DNA from: Casp-actino8 sp945862545 | GTDB taxonomy: Bacteria > Actinomycetota > Acidimicrobiia > Acidimicrobiales > Ilumatobacteraceae | Direction: 5' to 3' | Assembly (NCBI GenBank): GCA_945862545.1 | Contig: CAMAYS010000092.1 | Coordinates: 1-8,095, forward strand | Length of the DNA stretch: 8,095 nucleotides | Part shown: positions 1 through 6,332 of the stretch, piece after piece | Layout: each line of letters opens with the position of its first letter | Position numbering within the stretch: the first letter of the stretch is position 1 | Position numbers and translations under genes: made by a program | The notes under the pieces: generated by a model | What the model saw: only the letters and a program-made list of their open reading frames with translations | Database searches by the model: none | What the model was told of the DNA's origin: nothing

Positions 1-514
1 TTTCACCTGGCAAAAACTTAAACTCTTGTGCTAATCCGACGCCGATGACCGCAGAACGAGCACCTTTTTGAGCGTCGAAGTCGCTGATCCAGCGACCACT
101 GACCAAGTCAACCTCAAGGACATCCGGTAGGTAAATGTCTGTACCCAAAACAGGAATCGGCACTGTTTCAAAAACATCAGAGGCTTCTTCATATGGGGAG
201 ACGACGATGTTTGATAATTCAACAACTGCACTCACCTTCTCCACGGTGGTCACAGTCAAGGCTCGTGCAACAGCGTCTGTGGGAAGAGTTGGATCTTGAC
301 CACCGAAAGAACTCGATGCTGCAGCCTCAATAAGGTTGGTGCCTAACTTATTGACCTTTGCCTTGAGATCGCCCTTTGCCGAATCAGTTAGTCCAACGGA
401 GGCGATGATCGCCGCCACACCGATCATCGGACCGAGTAGCAATAGCAAGGTGCGCACTTTGCGCGCGAACAATCCATTAAAGGCAACGCGCAGAAGATCT
501 TTAAAAGTGCTCAT
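1..514 (-). CDS. MacB/FtsX-type ABC permease, C-terminal part outside the window
   Basis: The frame starts with ATG at 514 within an ATGA overlap with the ATPase stop, and stays open to the window edge, giving 171 residues. Residues 1-20 are a short basic cytosolic segment (DLLRVAFNGLFARKVR), followed by the first membrane helix at about 21-42 (LLLLLGPMIGVAAIIASVGL). After it comes the start of the extracytoplasmic MacB core domain, with the typical KVNKLGTNLIE segment at 54-63, VLGTDIYLPDVLEVDLVSGRW at about 122-142 (FtsX/MacB signature region), and SAVIGVGLAQ at 154-163. Full family members run to about 400 residues with three more C-terminal helices, which lie beyond position 1. With the ATPase and adapter it would form a YknXYZ/MacAB-like complex. 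Transport direction is expected to be outward or purely mechanical; the substrate cannot be told from sequence. Confidence 0.93.
   Translation of the reverse strand, partial: MSTFKDLLRVAFNGLFARKVRTLLLLLGPMIGVAAIIASVGLTDSAKGDLKAKVNKLGTNLIEAAASSSFGGQDPTLPTDAVARALTVTTVEKVSAVVELSNIVVSPYEEASDVFETVPIPVLGTDIYLPDVLEVDLVSGRWISDFDAQKGARSAVIGVGLAQEFKFLPGE
511..514 (-). other. ATGA stop/start overlap between ATPase and permease genes
   Basis: The TGA of the ATPase gene (513-511) overlaps the ATG of the permease gene (514-512). No strong ribosome site precedes the permease ATG, so re-initiation after the ATPase stop is the likely way it is translated. Confidence 0.85.
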
Positions 515-1218
515 CGCCGTAAAATCTCGTCCGTAACAATGCCACCGTCAAGCATGGAAATCTTGCGCGCAGCTGAGTTGGCAATACTGGCATCGTGGGT
601 CACGATCACAACTGCTCGCGAGGTGGCCTGCAGGCTAGAGAGAATTTCCATAACATTTGCTGCGTTTTTAGAATCAAGTGCGCCAGTTGGCTCATCGGCA
701 AGAAGAATTTTTGGCTCAGTGACAAGGGCCCGTGCGAGAGCAACGCGTTGTTGCTCCCCGCCCGAGAGCTGCACTGGTCGATGATCAGAACGATTGCCGA
801 GTCCGACCCGCTCAAGACTTGCCATTGCCCGTTCTTTACGTTCGGCGGGTTTTAGCGAACGATATAAAAGAGCAGTTTCAACATTGCCAAGGGCATCCAA
901 GTGTGGAATGAGGTGGAACTGCTGGAAGACAAAGCCAATACTCTGACCTCGTACTCGTGTGCGCGCTGCATCGGCTAGGCGTGTCACCTCCTCACCCCCC
1001 ACGGTGATTGTTCCTTCGGTTGGGACATCCAAACATCCAAGCAAGCCGAGCATGGTCGACTTACCAGAACCCGAGGGCCCAACGATGGACAAAAAGTCTC
1101 CAGCGCGAATAACCATCGAGACATCACGTAGCGCCCATACCGCCGCCTCTCCCGTGCCATAAACACGCGAAACATGGCTGAGTTCCATGAGTACCGAAGT
1201 ATCAATGACATTCGACAT
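511..1218 (-). CDS. MacB/LolD-type ABC transporter ATP-binding protein
   Basis: A complete nucleotide-binding subunit of 235 residues that hydrolyses ATP on the cytosolic face of the membrane. Seen in order: Walker A GPSGSGKST at 47-55, Q-loop in FVFQQF at 97-101, signature LSGGEQQR at 151-158, Walker B ILLADEPT at 171-178, D-loop ALDS at 180-183, and switch histidine His208 in VTHD. The QFHLIPHLDALGNVE stretch and the short length are typical of the MacB/LolD/YknY family, which works with FtsX-like permeases by mechanotransmission. The ATG at 1218 lies 8 bases after the adapter stop. No strong ribosome site is visible, and an internal ATG (residue 11, position 1188) is a possible start because family members often begin near that point. 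Its TGA shares an ATGA overlap with the permease start, so the two subunits are translationally coupled. No key residue is missing. Confidence 0.96.
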   Translation of the reverse strand: MSNVIDTSVLMELSHVSRVYGTGEAAVWALRDVSMVIRAGDFLSIVGPSGSGKSTMLGLLGCLDVPTEGTITVGGEEVTRLADAARTRVRGQSIGFVFQQFHLIPHLDALGNVETALLYRSLKPAERKERAMASLERVGLGNRSDHRPVQLSGGEQQRVALARALVTEPKILLADEPTGALDSKNAANVMEILSSLQATSRAVVIVTHDASIANSAARKISMLDGGIVTDEILRR

Positions 1219-1226
1219 AACAGGAA

Positions 1227-3371
1227 TCAGGGAACCTCGGCCGCTGAGCCCGAAACGATATCGACGATGATCAGTTCATCGCCCACAAGTCCTTCTTTGA
1301 TTTCGACCCATTCGCCTTCAATCAAACCGATCGTTACTTTCAAACGGGTAATCGTGCCCTGGTCGTTAACAACGCGTACTTCGTCGCCATCAGCCGAGCG
1401 AAGGACTGAGGCAACTGGAACGGCTAGAACCTGTAATGCTTCAGCGAGTGTGACATCGATTGAGACTGTAGCCCCATCCACCGCCTCAAATTCCCCAGAA
1501 ACGTCGACCGTACCTTCGTACTGCTCCTCACCGTCTGGACCGACAGTTGCGCTGTCGTCTAATGAAGAAATGATCCCCGGCAGAATTTGACCACCAACCT
1601 TCAAGTCCACTGAAACAGCCTGACCGACAACAAGTTCTGCTCGGTCAGTCGGGCTGACCTTCATGGTGATCGTAAATGCCGGCTCAGTCAGGCTGAGTAC
1701 AACATTGCCCTGAAGAACGAATTCTCCTTCATCGACTTCAACCTTGCCAATGCGAGCGGGCCAGTCTGCGACCAACATATCTGCTGGTAAAAAAACAACA
1801 TCATCATTTATTGTCTCAATGAGAATCGTGGCACTTGAGGATCCCGCCTTCATGATCACTGTCCCGCTCAAAACCTTGAAGTCCTGACCGTTTGTGGCTG
1901 TGCCCGACACCTGATAATTAACTGATGTGTCTTCAGTGACAGGGGCGTCAGAAACAATCCGGAATGAACCGCTACGACCTTCAGCTATTGCTGAGCCCCC
2001 AATCAATGTCAGTTCTGGTAAATCGCCACTTTGAATGACGACAGTGGATTTCACGATAAGTCCAAGGTAGTAGCGGTTGCTTTTTCCTACTGGAGGTACA
2101 TCTGAAGTGATGGTGAAAATCAACTTCTCGTCAAGTTCGACAGCGTCATCTCTTCGTACCTGGATATCAATGTCAACGCTCTCATTTCCAGCAGCGATTG
2201 TGTATACGTCGCTATCTGGGGTGAGGTAGTCGATGTCGCTTTCGGCGTTTCCTGACAGAGTGACGTTAAATCTGATATCCCGATTGGATTTTACTGAAGT
2301 ACGAACCGTGAATGTCACCGACGAACCCTCGTCAATAGTCTCGCCACTTGCCTTCACCGTCAATAATGGTCGCAAATCTGAACCATTGGCGGCTATCACC
2401 ACCCGCACCGATTTAACTGCGCCAGAAAGGTAACTCGTATCATCGCCGAACTGCTGAGCGATCTCAAACGTGATGTCTTCTTCGTCTTCGATCACCAAAT
2501 CTTCGAAGATCTTGGATGTAACGGTGACTGCGAGTAGTCCTACCGGTAAAACGATATTAGTCAAAATTTCCTCGTAGTCATCGTCATTGGCGATGTCATC
2601 GCCGCCGGCTGCCGAACCGCCAATAGTTAATGCCACAGTGAGGTCGGTCGAAAGGGCGATATCGGATGTAACTGTGAACGTCACTGAATCACCCTCGGCC
2701 ACAGAATTGGAGCTTGCGGAGACCGTTAAGGTCGGTTTTGACACGGGTTCACCACGGAAAGTAGATCCAGTTCCAGAGGGCACTGATGGCGTGACAACAA
2801 AGGCTGCGGTATTGGCGCGTCCGACCGAATACGCTGCACTATTTGAAGACAACGAAACCGTGACAGTTTCATCACTCTCATTAGCCGATCCGCTATACCC
2901 GCGATCAAATTGCCATTGAGCTAATGCCGACCTCGTTTGTTCAGTGAACAACGAATCAACGCTGCCGATTGCATATCCATTGTCATTGAGAATTGTTTCA
3001 AGCTGCTTGACATCAGGTCCAACACTTCCGACGGTCAGTTCTCTATAAAAAGAAAAGTCACCCGGAACAGCCACGGCCGTTCGCCCATCAAGAGCAAAGA
3101 CGCCATCGCCAGCTTCAACGGTGTCGCCGTCTTCAACGCTAATTTGACTGACCTTGCCGTCGACCGCTGAGTTGATCTCTTTCGTCTCATCGCGCCGCAC
3201 TTCGCCAGACACTGTCAACACATCGGAAAGATCACGACGCTCGACAGCGCGAGGCGTGATGAGAAGATTATTGGAGGATCCCTCTCCCCCGGAGTTATTG
3301 AGGACTAATAGTGCAGCACCGATAAGTGCAACCAATCCGCCTGCAATCATAATTTTCCTGGTGGCAGTCAT
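1227..3371 (-). CDS. membrane-fusion adapter of a MacAB-like ABC system, with peptidoglycan-binding domain and Calx-beta array
   Basis: The 714-residue product is anchored by one N-terminal helix (about 8-24) with the rest outside. Domains in order: first half of the lipoyl-like adapter domain (about 65-97, VDGKVSQISVEDGDTVEAGD), a PG_binding_1 domain (about 112-158, GPDVKQLETIL then TEQTRSALAQWQ), a Calx-beta region (about 165-523), second adapter half beginning VVFLPADM (about 524-562), then beta-barrel and membrane-proximal domains to the end. In related actinobacterial adapters the VVFLP segment follows the peptidoglycan-binding domain almost directly, so the Calx-beta region looks like an insertion. 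Acidic clusters such as DDDYEE and EDEED suggest calcium binding (inference). Its ATG directly follows the TAA of the lipoprotein gene and it ends 8 bases before the ATPase gene. It probably couples permease motion to an envelope substrate, as YknX or MacA does; the substrate is unknown. Confidence 0.9.
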   Translation of the reverse strand: MTATRKIMIAGGLVALIGAALLVLNNSGGEGSSNNLLITPRAVERRDLSDVLTVSGEVRRDETKEINSAVDGKVSQISVEDGDTVEAGDGVFALDGRTAVAVPGDFSFYRELTVGSVGPDVKQLETILNDNGYAIGSVDSLFTEQTRSALAQWQFDRGYSGSANESDETVTVSLSSNSAAYSVGRANTAAFVVTPSVPSGTGSTFRGEPVSKPTLTVSASSNSVAEGDSVTFTVTSDIALSTDLTVALTIGGSAAGGDDIANDDDYEEILTNIVLPVGLLAVTVTSKIFEDLVIEDEEDITFEIAQQFGDDTSYLSGAVKSVRVVIAANGSDLRPLLTVKASGETIDEGSSVTFTVRTSVKSNRDIRFNVTLSGNAESDIDYLTPDSDVYTIAAGNESVDIDIQVRRDDAVELDEKLIFTITSDVPPVGKSNRYYLGLIVKSTVVIQSGDLPELTLIGGSAIAEGRSGSFRIVSDAPVTEDTSVNYQVSGTATNGQDFKVLSGTVIMKAGSSSATILIETINDDVVFLPADMLVADWPARIGKVEVDEGEFVLQGNVVLSLTEPAFTITMKVSPTDRAELVVGQAVSVDLKVGGQILPGIISSLDDSATVGPDGEEQYEGTVDVSGEFEAVDGATVSIDVTLAEALQVLAVPVASVLRSADGDEVRVVNDQGTITRLKVTIGLIEGEWVEIKEGLVGDELIIVDIVSGSAAEVP
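1803..2879 (-). repeat. Calx-beta repeat array within the adapter (two full units plus two complementary half units)
   Basis: Read in adapter residues: 165-194 is a C-terminal half unit (ETVTVSL, then YSVGRANTAAFVV); 212-328 is a full unit (TLTV, AEGDSVTFTV, DY, EDEED, then YLSGAVKSVRVVI); 334-447 is a full unit (LLTV, DEGSSVTFTV, DYL, ELDEK, then YYLGLIVKSTVVI); 451-523 is an N-terminal half unit (ELTL, AEGRSGSFRI, QDF, AGSSSATILI, then NDD). The shared features are an EG turn followed by a beta strand, a DY/DF dipeptide, an AG or VG turn, an acidic D-x-V-E cluster, and a final tyrosine-to-isoleucine strand. The units are diverged. The closest match at DNA level is around the EG-x-SVTFTV codons (2670-2696 against 2304-2330). 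Confidence 0.78.
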
Positions 3372-4040
3372 TTATGCTCCATCTTCTATGGCATCGTTTA
3401 TCCCCGTCTCAGTGAGGCACTGATTCAGATCACGATCATTTAATTCGCCGTCCGCACTCTGAAATTGTGAAGGAGTGATCAAACCGGAGGCATCAATTGT
3501 GGTTTCGATCTTCCAACCCTTTTTCTTCAGGCAGTCTGCAATAACTACAAAGCCTTCATTTTTAGCCTTGATCTCCTCGGGAGTCAGATTCGCCCGACTA
3601 GTTGAAACCTCCTCGAGGACATTCACGATGTCGCTACGGGCAGCGCACTTTTGAACCAGTTCCAAATAGGCCGGATCTTGGTATGCGGGGTTATTGGGAT
3701 CTTGAAGATCGCCGCGTATTCCTTCACCGGCGTCGTCGAGGCAACCAGAGAAACTTTTAAAGGCGTCAAATAACTTCAGTTCTGGGGGGCGCTTATCTTC
3801 GTTGAGTGGAATCGTGTCAGCTGTGGCATCGTCGGGCACAGATCCATCTACTGGTGCTTGAGTGCCATCTTCAATCAATATCGGAGCAAGGGTTGACCGC
3901 ATTGCCGTGACTTCTTCTGGGGTCATCACTTGGATTGCATCAACGTCTCGAACGATTGAAACAGCGTTGCCGGCGGAAGCACATGCAGTCCCTGCAACCA
4001 ACAACGCCGAAACGAGTAATAGCCGATGTGTTCGCCCCAT
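3372..4040 (-). CDS. probable lipoprotein with two cysteine-paired halves, function unknown
   Basis: I cannot name this 222-residue protein. It opens with a basic MGRTHR and a hydrophobic run to LVAGTAC, an imperfect lipobox with Cys20 (glycine rather than leucine/valine at -3); otherwise it would be secreted. A Ser/Thr/acidic linker reaches to about 85. Two related halves follow: the first has FKSFSGCL with Cys100, then DPNNPAYQDPAY and Cys132; the second has FVVIADCL with Cys170, then Cys208. Two disulfides within the halves are plausible. The pattern resembles small actinobacterial lipoproteins with a C-x(n)-DP...C layout found beside adapter/ABC genes. The ATG at 4040 is preferred over a GTG at 4052 because AGGTGGGG lies 6 bases upstream of it. 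The stop codon abuts the adapter ATG with no gap, so it is probably a periplasm-side or surface partner of the transporter (inference). Confidence 0.82.
   Translation of the reverse strand: MGRTHRLLLVSALLVAGTACASAGNAVSIVRDVDAIQVMTPEEVTAMRSTLAPILIEDGTQAPVDGSVPDDATADTIPLNEDKRPPELKLFDAFKSFSGCLDDAGEGIRGDLQDPNNPAYQDPAYLELVQKCAARSDIVNVLEEVSTSRANLTPEEIKAKNEGFVVIADCLKKKGWKIETTIDASGLITPSQFQSADGELNDRDLNQCLTETGINDAIEDGA
3377..3380 (-). promoter_or_regulatory. ribosome binding site of the adapter gene
   Basis: GGAG on the minus strand lies 5 bases before the ATG at 3371, inside the last sense codons of the lipoprotein gene. This placement implies translational coupling of the two genes. Confidence 0.7.
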
Positions 4041-4046
4041 AAAATT

Positions 4047-4054
4047 CCCCACCT
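4047..4054 (-). promoter_or_regulatory. ribosome binding site deciding the 4040 start
   Basis: AGGTGGGG on the minus strand, 6 bases before the ATG at 4040. It overlaps the alternative GTG at 4052, which has no such site upstream, so the shorter protein is preferred. Confidence 0.75.
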
Positions 4055-4079
4055 GATAAGTTTAGTTGACCCGCGCAAT

Positions 4080-5036
4080 TTAAGCCTCATCGTCTGCTGT
4101 ATTTGTTGCGTTTCCGATCTGATGCGGATACCCAGGATCGCTGGGCCAATTCGGTTGCAGAAGGTGCCACTGAGACGGCGCTTTACGAATCAAAGTTTCC
4201 AATTCATGGGCCAGGTTCTGCGTAATACGCGAGACATCGGGCCGTAAACGTCCTTGACGTTCACACTCCATAGGAGCGCCGATGATTCCATGGTGACCTA
4301 AGTTTCGATCAGTAAAAAAAGCCGCTGTTGGCAGGAGGGCAGCCCCCGTGCGCAACGCCAAAGTCGCAGGACCTGCGGGAAGTGTTGTCGTCTCCCCGAA
4401 GAACTTCACCGGGATTCCACCGCCCGTCAGATCTCGATCACTCAACAGGCAGACCACTTCATTGTTTCTCAGGGCTCGGAGCACTTCGGTACCAGCGCTG
4501 GGTCCAAGTGGGATCACTGTCATGCCGAATTTTCTCCGTAAATCGGCAAACCATTCAAATAATGCGGGTGGCTGAATCGCCTCCACAACGACAGTCATTT
4601 TGATTCCTGTGTCAACAGCCCAACGGCCCATCCATTCCCATCCACCTAAATGCGGTAACGCAAATATTGCGCCGTTACCTTTATCAAGCGCTGGAAGTAG
4701 ATTCTCGGTGTATCCATCAATCGTTGTTGTGGCTGCGACCTTGTCGGCTGTGCGTGACGGCAAACGAAAGCTCTCAAGATAATAATGGGCATAACTTTGA
4801 AAGACGTCTCTCGCCATTTTCCGAATCTCTGCATCGTTAGCCTGAGAATTGACACGGCGCATATGACGCTCAACCATCATCCGCTTATCGCTTGATGACC
4901 AAAAGGCTGGCCAACTTATTGCCGAACTGACGACTCCCGTGGCCGCATTTGGTACGACTCGTGACAACAACGATCCGAATTTGTAAGCACCAACGATGAG
5001 TGAATCGCTGAGAGATTGCTTGACCTGTGACACCAC
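4080..5036 (-). CDS. PatA/LpxL-like acyltransferase, probably phosphatidylinositol mannoside acyltransferase
   Basis: A 318-residue member of the LpxL/HtrB lysophospholipid acyltransferase superfamily. In Actinobacteria the homologue encoded beside pgsA1 (PatA, Rv2611c) acylates a mannose of PIMs at the inner face of the membrane. The catalytic HX4E motif is seen as HLGGWE (His129, Glu134); mycobacterial enzymes carry the acid as aspartate. Further family segments are LLSDRDLTGGG at about 197-207, KFFGE at 211-215, LPAGPATLALRTGA at 219-232, and the terminal QWHLLQPNW at 289-297. There is an amphipathic N-terminus but no signal peptide. The start is the first of two adjacent GTG codons, because a TAG closes the frame 12 bases upstream; no good ribosome site is seen, so coupling to the synthase gene is likely. 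The acyl acceptor is inferred from synteny. Without a pimA in the window, the exact substrate stays open. Confidence 0.9.
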   Translation of the reverse strand: MVSQVKQSLSDSLIVGAYKFGSLLSRVVPNAATGVVSSAISWPAFWSSSDKRMMVERHMRRVNSQANDAEIRKMARDVFQSYAHYYLESFRLPSRTADKVAATTTIDGYTENLLPALDKGNGAIFALPHLGGWEWMGRWAVDTGIKMTVVVEAIQPPALFEWFADLRRKFGMTVIPLGPSAGTEVLRALRNNEVVCLLSDRDLTGGGIPVKFFGETTTLPAGPATLALRTGAALLPTAAFFTDRNLGHHGIIGAPMECERQGRLRPDVSRITQNLAHELETLIRKAPSQWHLLQPNWPSDPGYPHQIGNATNTADDEA

Positions 5037-5048
5037 TTTGAGAGCCGA

Positions 5049-5738
5049 CTATTGATACTTGCGAGCGGCCGAGATTCGTGATGCTCGGCTTGACTGACTG
5101 TTGCGCCGATGCTGACGACGCGTGCGCCGCTGCTCAATCTTGGCAGCGGTGATCGGCGCCACTTCGGCTTGCTTCCACACTTTTATAAAACGTTGAATAG
5201 CGGTCAGAGTGGTCAGCACGAGCATGATCCACAAGATCGGGATGAGTATGTCTGAAAATAAGAGTCCAAGACAGAGGAAAATGATTCTTTCCGCCCGCTC
5301 CATCAGGCCACCTTTTGCCGAAAGCCCTAACGCTTCAGCTTTGGCCCTCTCGTAGGAGATGACCGAACTCATACCGGAAATCGCTAAAGGCAGGATGGCT
5401 AGATGAGCGCTTTGCGTTGAGGCGAAATACCATGCCACACCGCCAAAAAGTAAAGCGTCCGTGACGCGGTCCACCACAGAGTCAAAAAATGCACCCCGTG
5501 GACTTGCGGTACTTGTGGCCTTAGCCAAAGCGCCATCTAGTAAATCAGGTAGTGCGGCCAAGATGACCAGGAACAAACCCCACAACAGGTGTCCAGATGC
5601 GATAGCCACAGCAGCGGCACAACCCATCACCATGCCAACAATGGTGAGCTGATCGGGAGAAATTTTGGTTCGTCGCAGAGCCTGACCGAGAGGCTTTACC
5701 GCTCGGTCCACTGCAACTCGAAGATGGCCGTCAAACAT
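5049..5738 (-). CDS. pgsA1: phosphatidylinositol-phosphate synthase (CDP-alcohol phosphatidyltransferase)
   Basis: A membrane enzyme of 229 residues. In this subfamily it joins CDP-diacylglycerol and inositol 1-phosphate to give phosphatidylinositol phosphate, the precursor of phosphatidylinositol and PIMs. The metal and CDP motif is seen as D65-x2-D68-G69-x2-A-K73, then G82-x3-D86-x3-D90, with all four aspartates and both glycines present. The usual arginine after the alanine is lysine here (K73). The segment YERAKAEALGL at 129-139, followed by MERAERII, matches the inositol-phosphate-specific arginine-rich region of actinobacterial synthases. Several hydrophobic helices span about 31-60, 95-125 and 150-182. 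The tail from about 203 is very rich in arginine and probably cytosolic. The ATG at 5738 is the only sensible start because an in-frame TAG lies just upstream, yet no ribosome site is visible (CCACCT precedes it). The next gene starts 12 bases after the TAG stop. Confidence 0.92.
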   Translation of the reverse strand: MFDGHLRVAVDRAVKPLGQALRRTKISPDQLTIVGMVMGCAAAVAIASGHLLWGLFLVILAALPDLLDGALAKATSTASPRGAFFDSVVDRVTDALLFGGVAWYFASTQSAHLAILPLAISGMSSVISYERAKAEALGLSAKGGLMERAERIIFLCLGLLFSDILIPILWIMLVLTTLTAIQRFIKVWKQAEVAPITAAKIEQRRTRRQHRRNSQSSRASRISAARKYQ

Positions 5739-5773
5739 AGGTGGAGTCTAGGAAGAACATGGAGGCCATGTTG

Positions 5774-6304
5774 TCATGCTGACTCAGACGCCCATTCGTC
5801 AAGGCTGTCTTGGGTGAGTTGTTCAAGCACTTTCCCATTTACTGCGTCCACAAGAACCAATCCTCGCCGACTTGGTGGATCTTCGTCCGAGTAACACAAG
5901 ACTCTCCATGTGGGGCGACTCCGTAGGCCTTTCCAGACCTGTTGCGCTGAGGCATGCCCAACCGGGAAGCCCACGGCGGCTCCAGCCAAAGTTAAAGCCT
6001 GTTGCTCATCAACAGTCATTTTCCAACCTGATGTGATGCATAAAAGACCAAATATCACCAGGATCACTCCGCCAGAGACCATTCCCTGATTGATGAATGG
6101 ACCACTCTCACCGATGATCAGTGTGAGAGCGATGAATATGGAGCCAGCCACTAGATAAATGGTTCCAGGCACTTTGCGCCGACTGTTATCTGGAAACTGA
6201 TGGACACCCACGTGCTCAACAGCGTTTAGGTCACTTGGTAGTTGATCACGAAACTCATCGGCTTCGGGTTGCACATGAGGACTCACTGGCGTTTCATTAT
6301 TCAT
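5774..6304 (-). CDS. two-helix membrane protein of unknown function
   Basis: I do not recognise a named family. The 176-residue product has a polar, acidic N-terminal 40 residues, a basic SRRK at 41-44, two hydrophobic segments (about 47-65 and 74-93) joined by a short loop, and a soluble C-terminal domain of about 80 residues. The last part contains VGFPVGHASAQQVWKGL and RSRPTWRVLCYSDEDPP, then RRGLVLVDAVNG. This texture looks conserved rather than random and recalls uncharacterised actinobacterial proteins. The positive-inside rule and the short hairpin suggest both termini are cytosolic. The ATG at 6304 is chosen because an AAGGAG lies 9 bases upstream; a GTG at 6331 would add 9 residues but has no ribosome site. 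It sits between the HIT gene and the phosphatidylinositol-phosphate synthase gene, a position with no counterpart in the mycobacterial locus. A role near membrane lipid synthesis is only inference from location. Confidence 0.85.
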   Translation of the reverse strand: MNNETPVSPHVQPEADEFRDQLPSDLNAVEHVGVHQFPDNSRRKVPGTIYLVAGSIFIALTLIIGESGPFINQGMVSGGVILVIFGLLCITSGWKMTVDEQQALTLAGAAVGFPVGHASAQQVWKGLRSRPTWRVLCYSDEDPPSRRGLVLVDAVNGKVLEQLTQDSLDEWASESA

Positions 6305-6313
6305 CGTTACTAT

Positions 6314-6319
6314 CTCCTT
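6314..6319 (-). promoter_or_regulatory. ribosome binding site deciding the 6304 start
   Basis: AAGGAG on the minus strand, 9 bases before the ATG at 6304. It lies inside the first codons of the longer GTG-initiated reading (6331), which argues against that longer start. Confidence 0.8.
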
Positions 6320-6332
6320 GGATGATTCCACT

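Noticed and set aside
1174..1590. 138-residue open frame on the plus strand
   Set aside because: It lies antisense to the start of the ATPase gene and the end of the adapter gene, has low-complexity Ser/Thr composition typical of a shadow frame, and shows no ribosome site or family resemblance.
2587..2919. 110-residue open frame on the plus strand
   Set aside because: It mirrors the Calx-beta coding region on the opposite strand; its Val/Thr/Ser-rich composition is explained by the repeat codons read in reverse.
1227..3371. RTX toxin or large adhesin fragment, because of the Calx-beta repeats
   Set aside because: The flanking lipoyl halves, peptidoglycan-binding domain and directly following ATPase and permease genes fit an ABC adapter; no RTX nonapeptides or sortase signal are seen.
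4041..4079. Possible promoter upstream of the lipoprotein gene
   Set aside because: A TTGCGC is present, but no -10-like hexamer sits at a 16-18 base spacing; not strong enough to list.
5739..5773. Possible leaderless promoter or ribosome site before the PI-phosphate synthase gene
   Set aside because: The 35 bases hold neither a purine-rich site nor a recognisable -10 box; the CCACCT next to the ATG is the complement of a ribosome site, not one itself.
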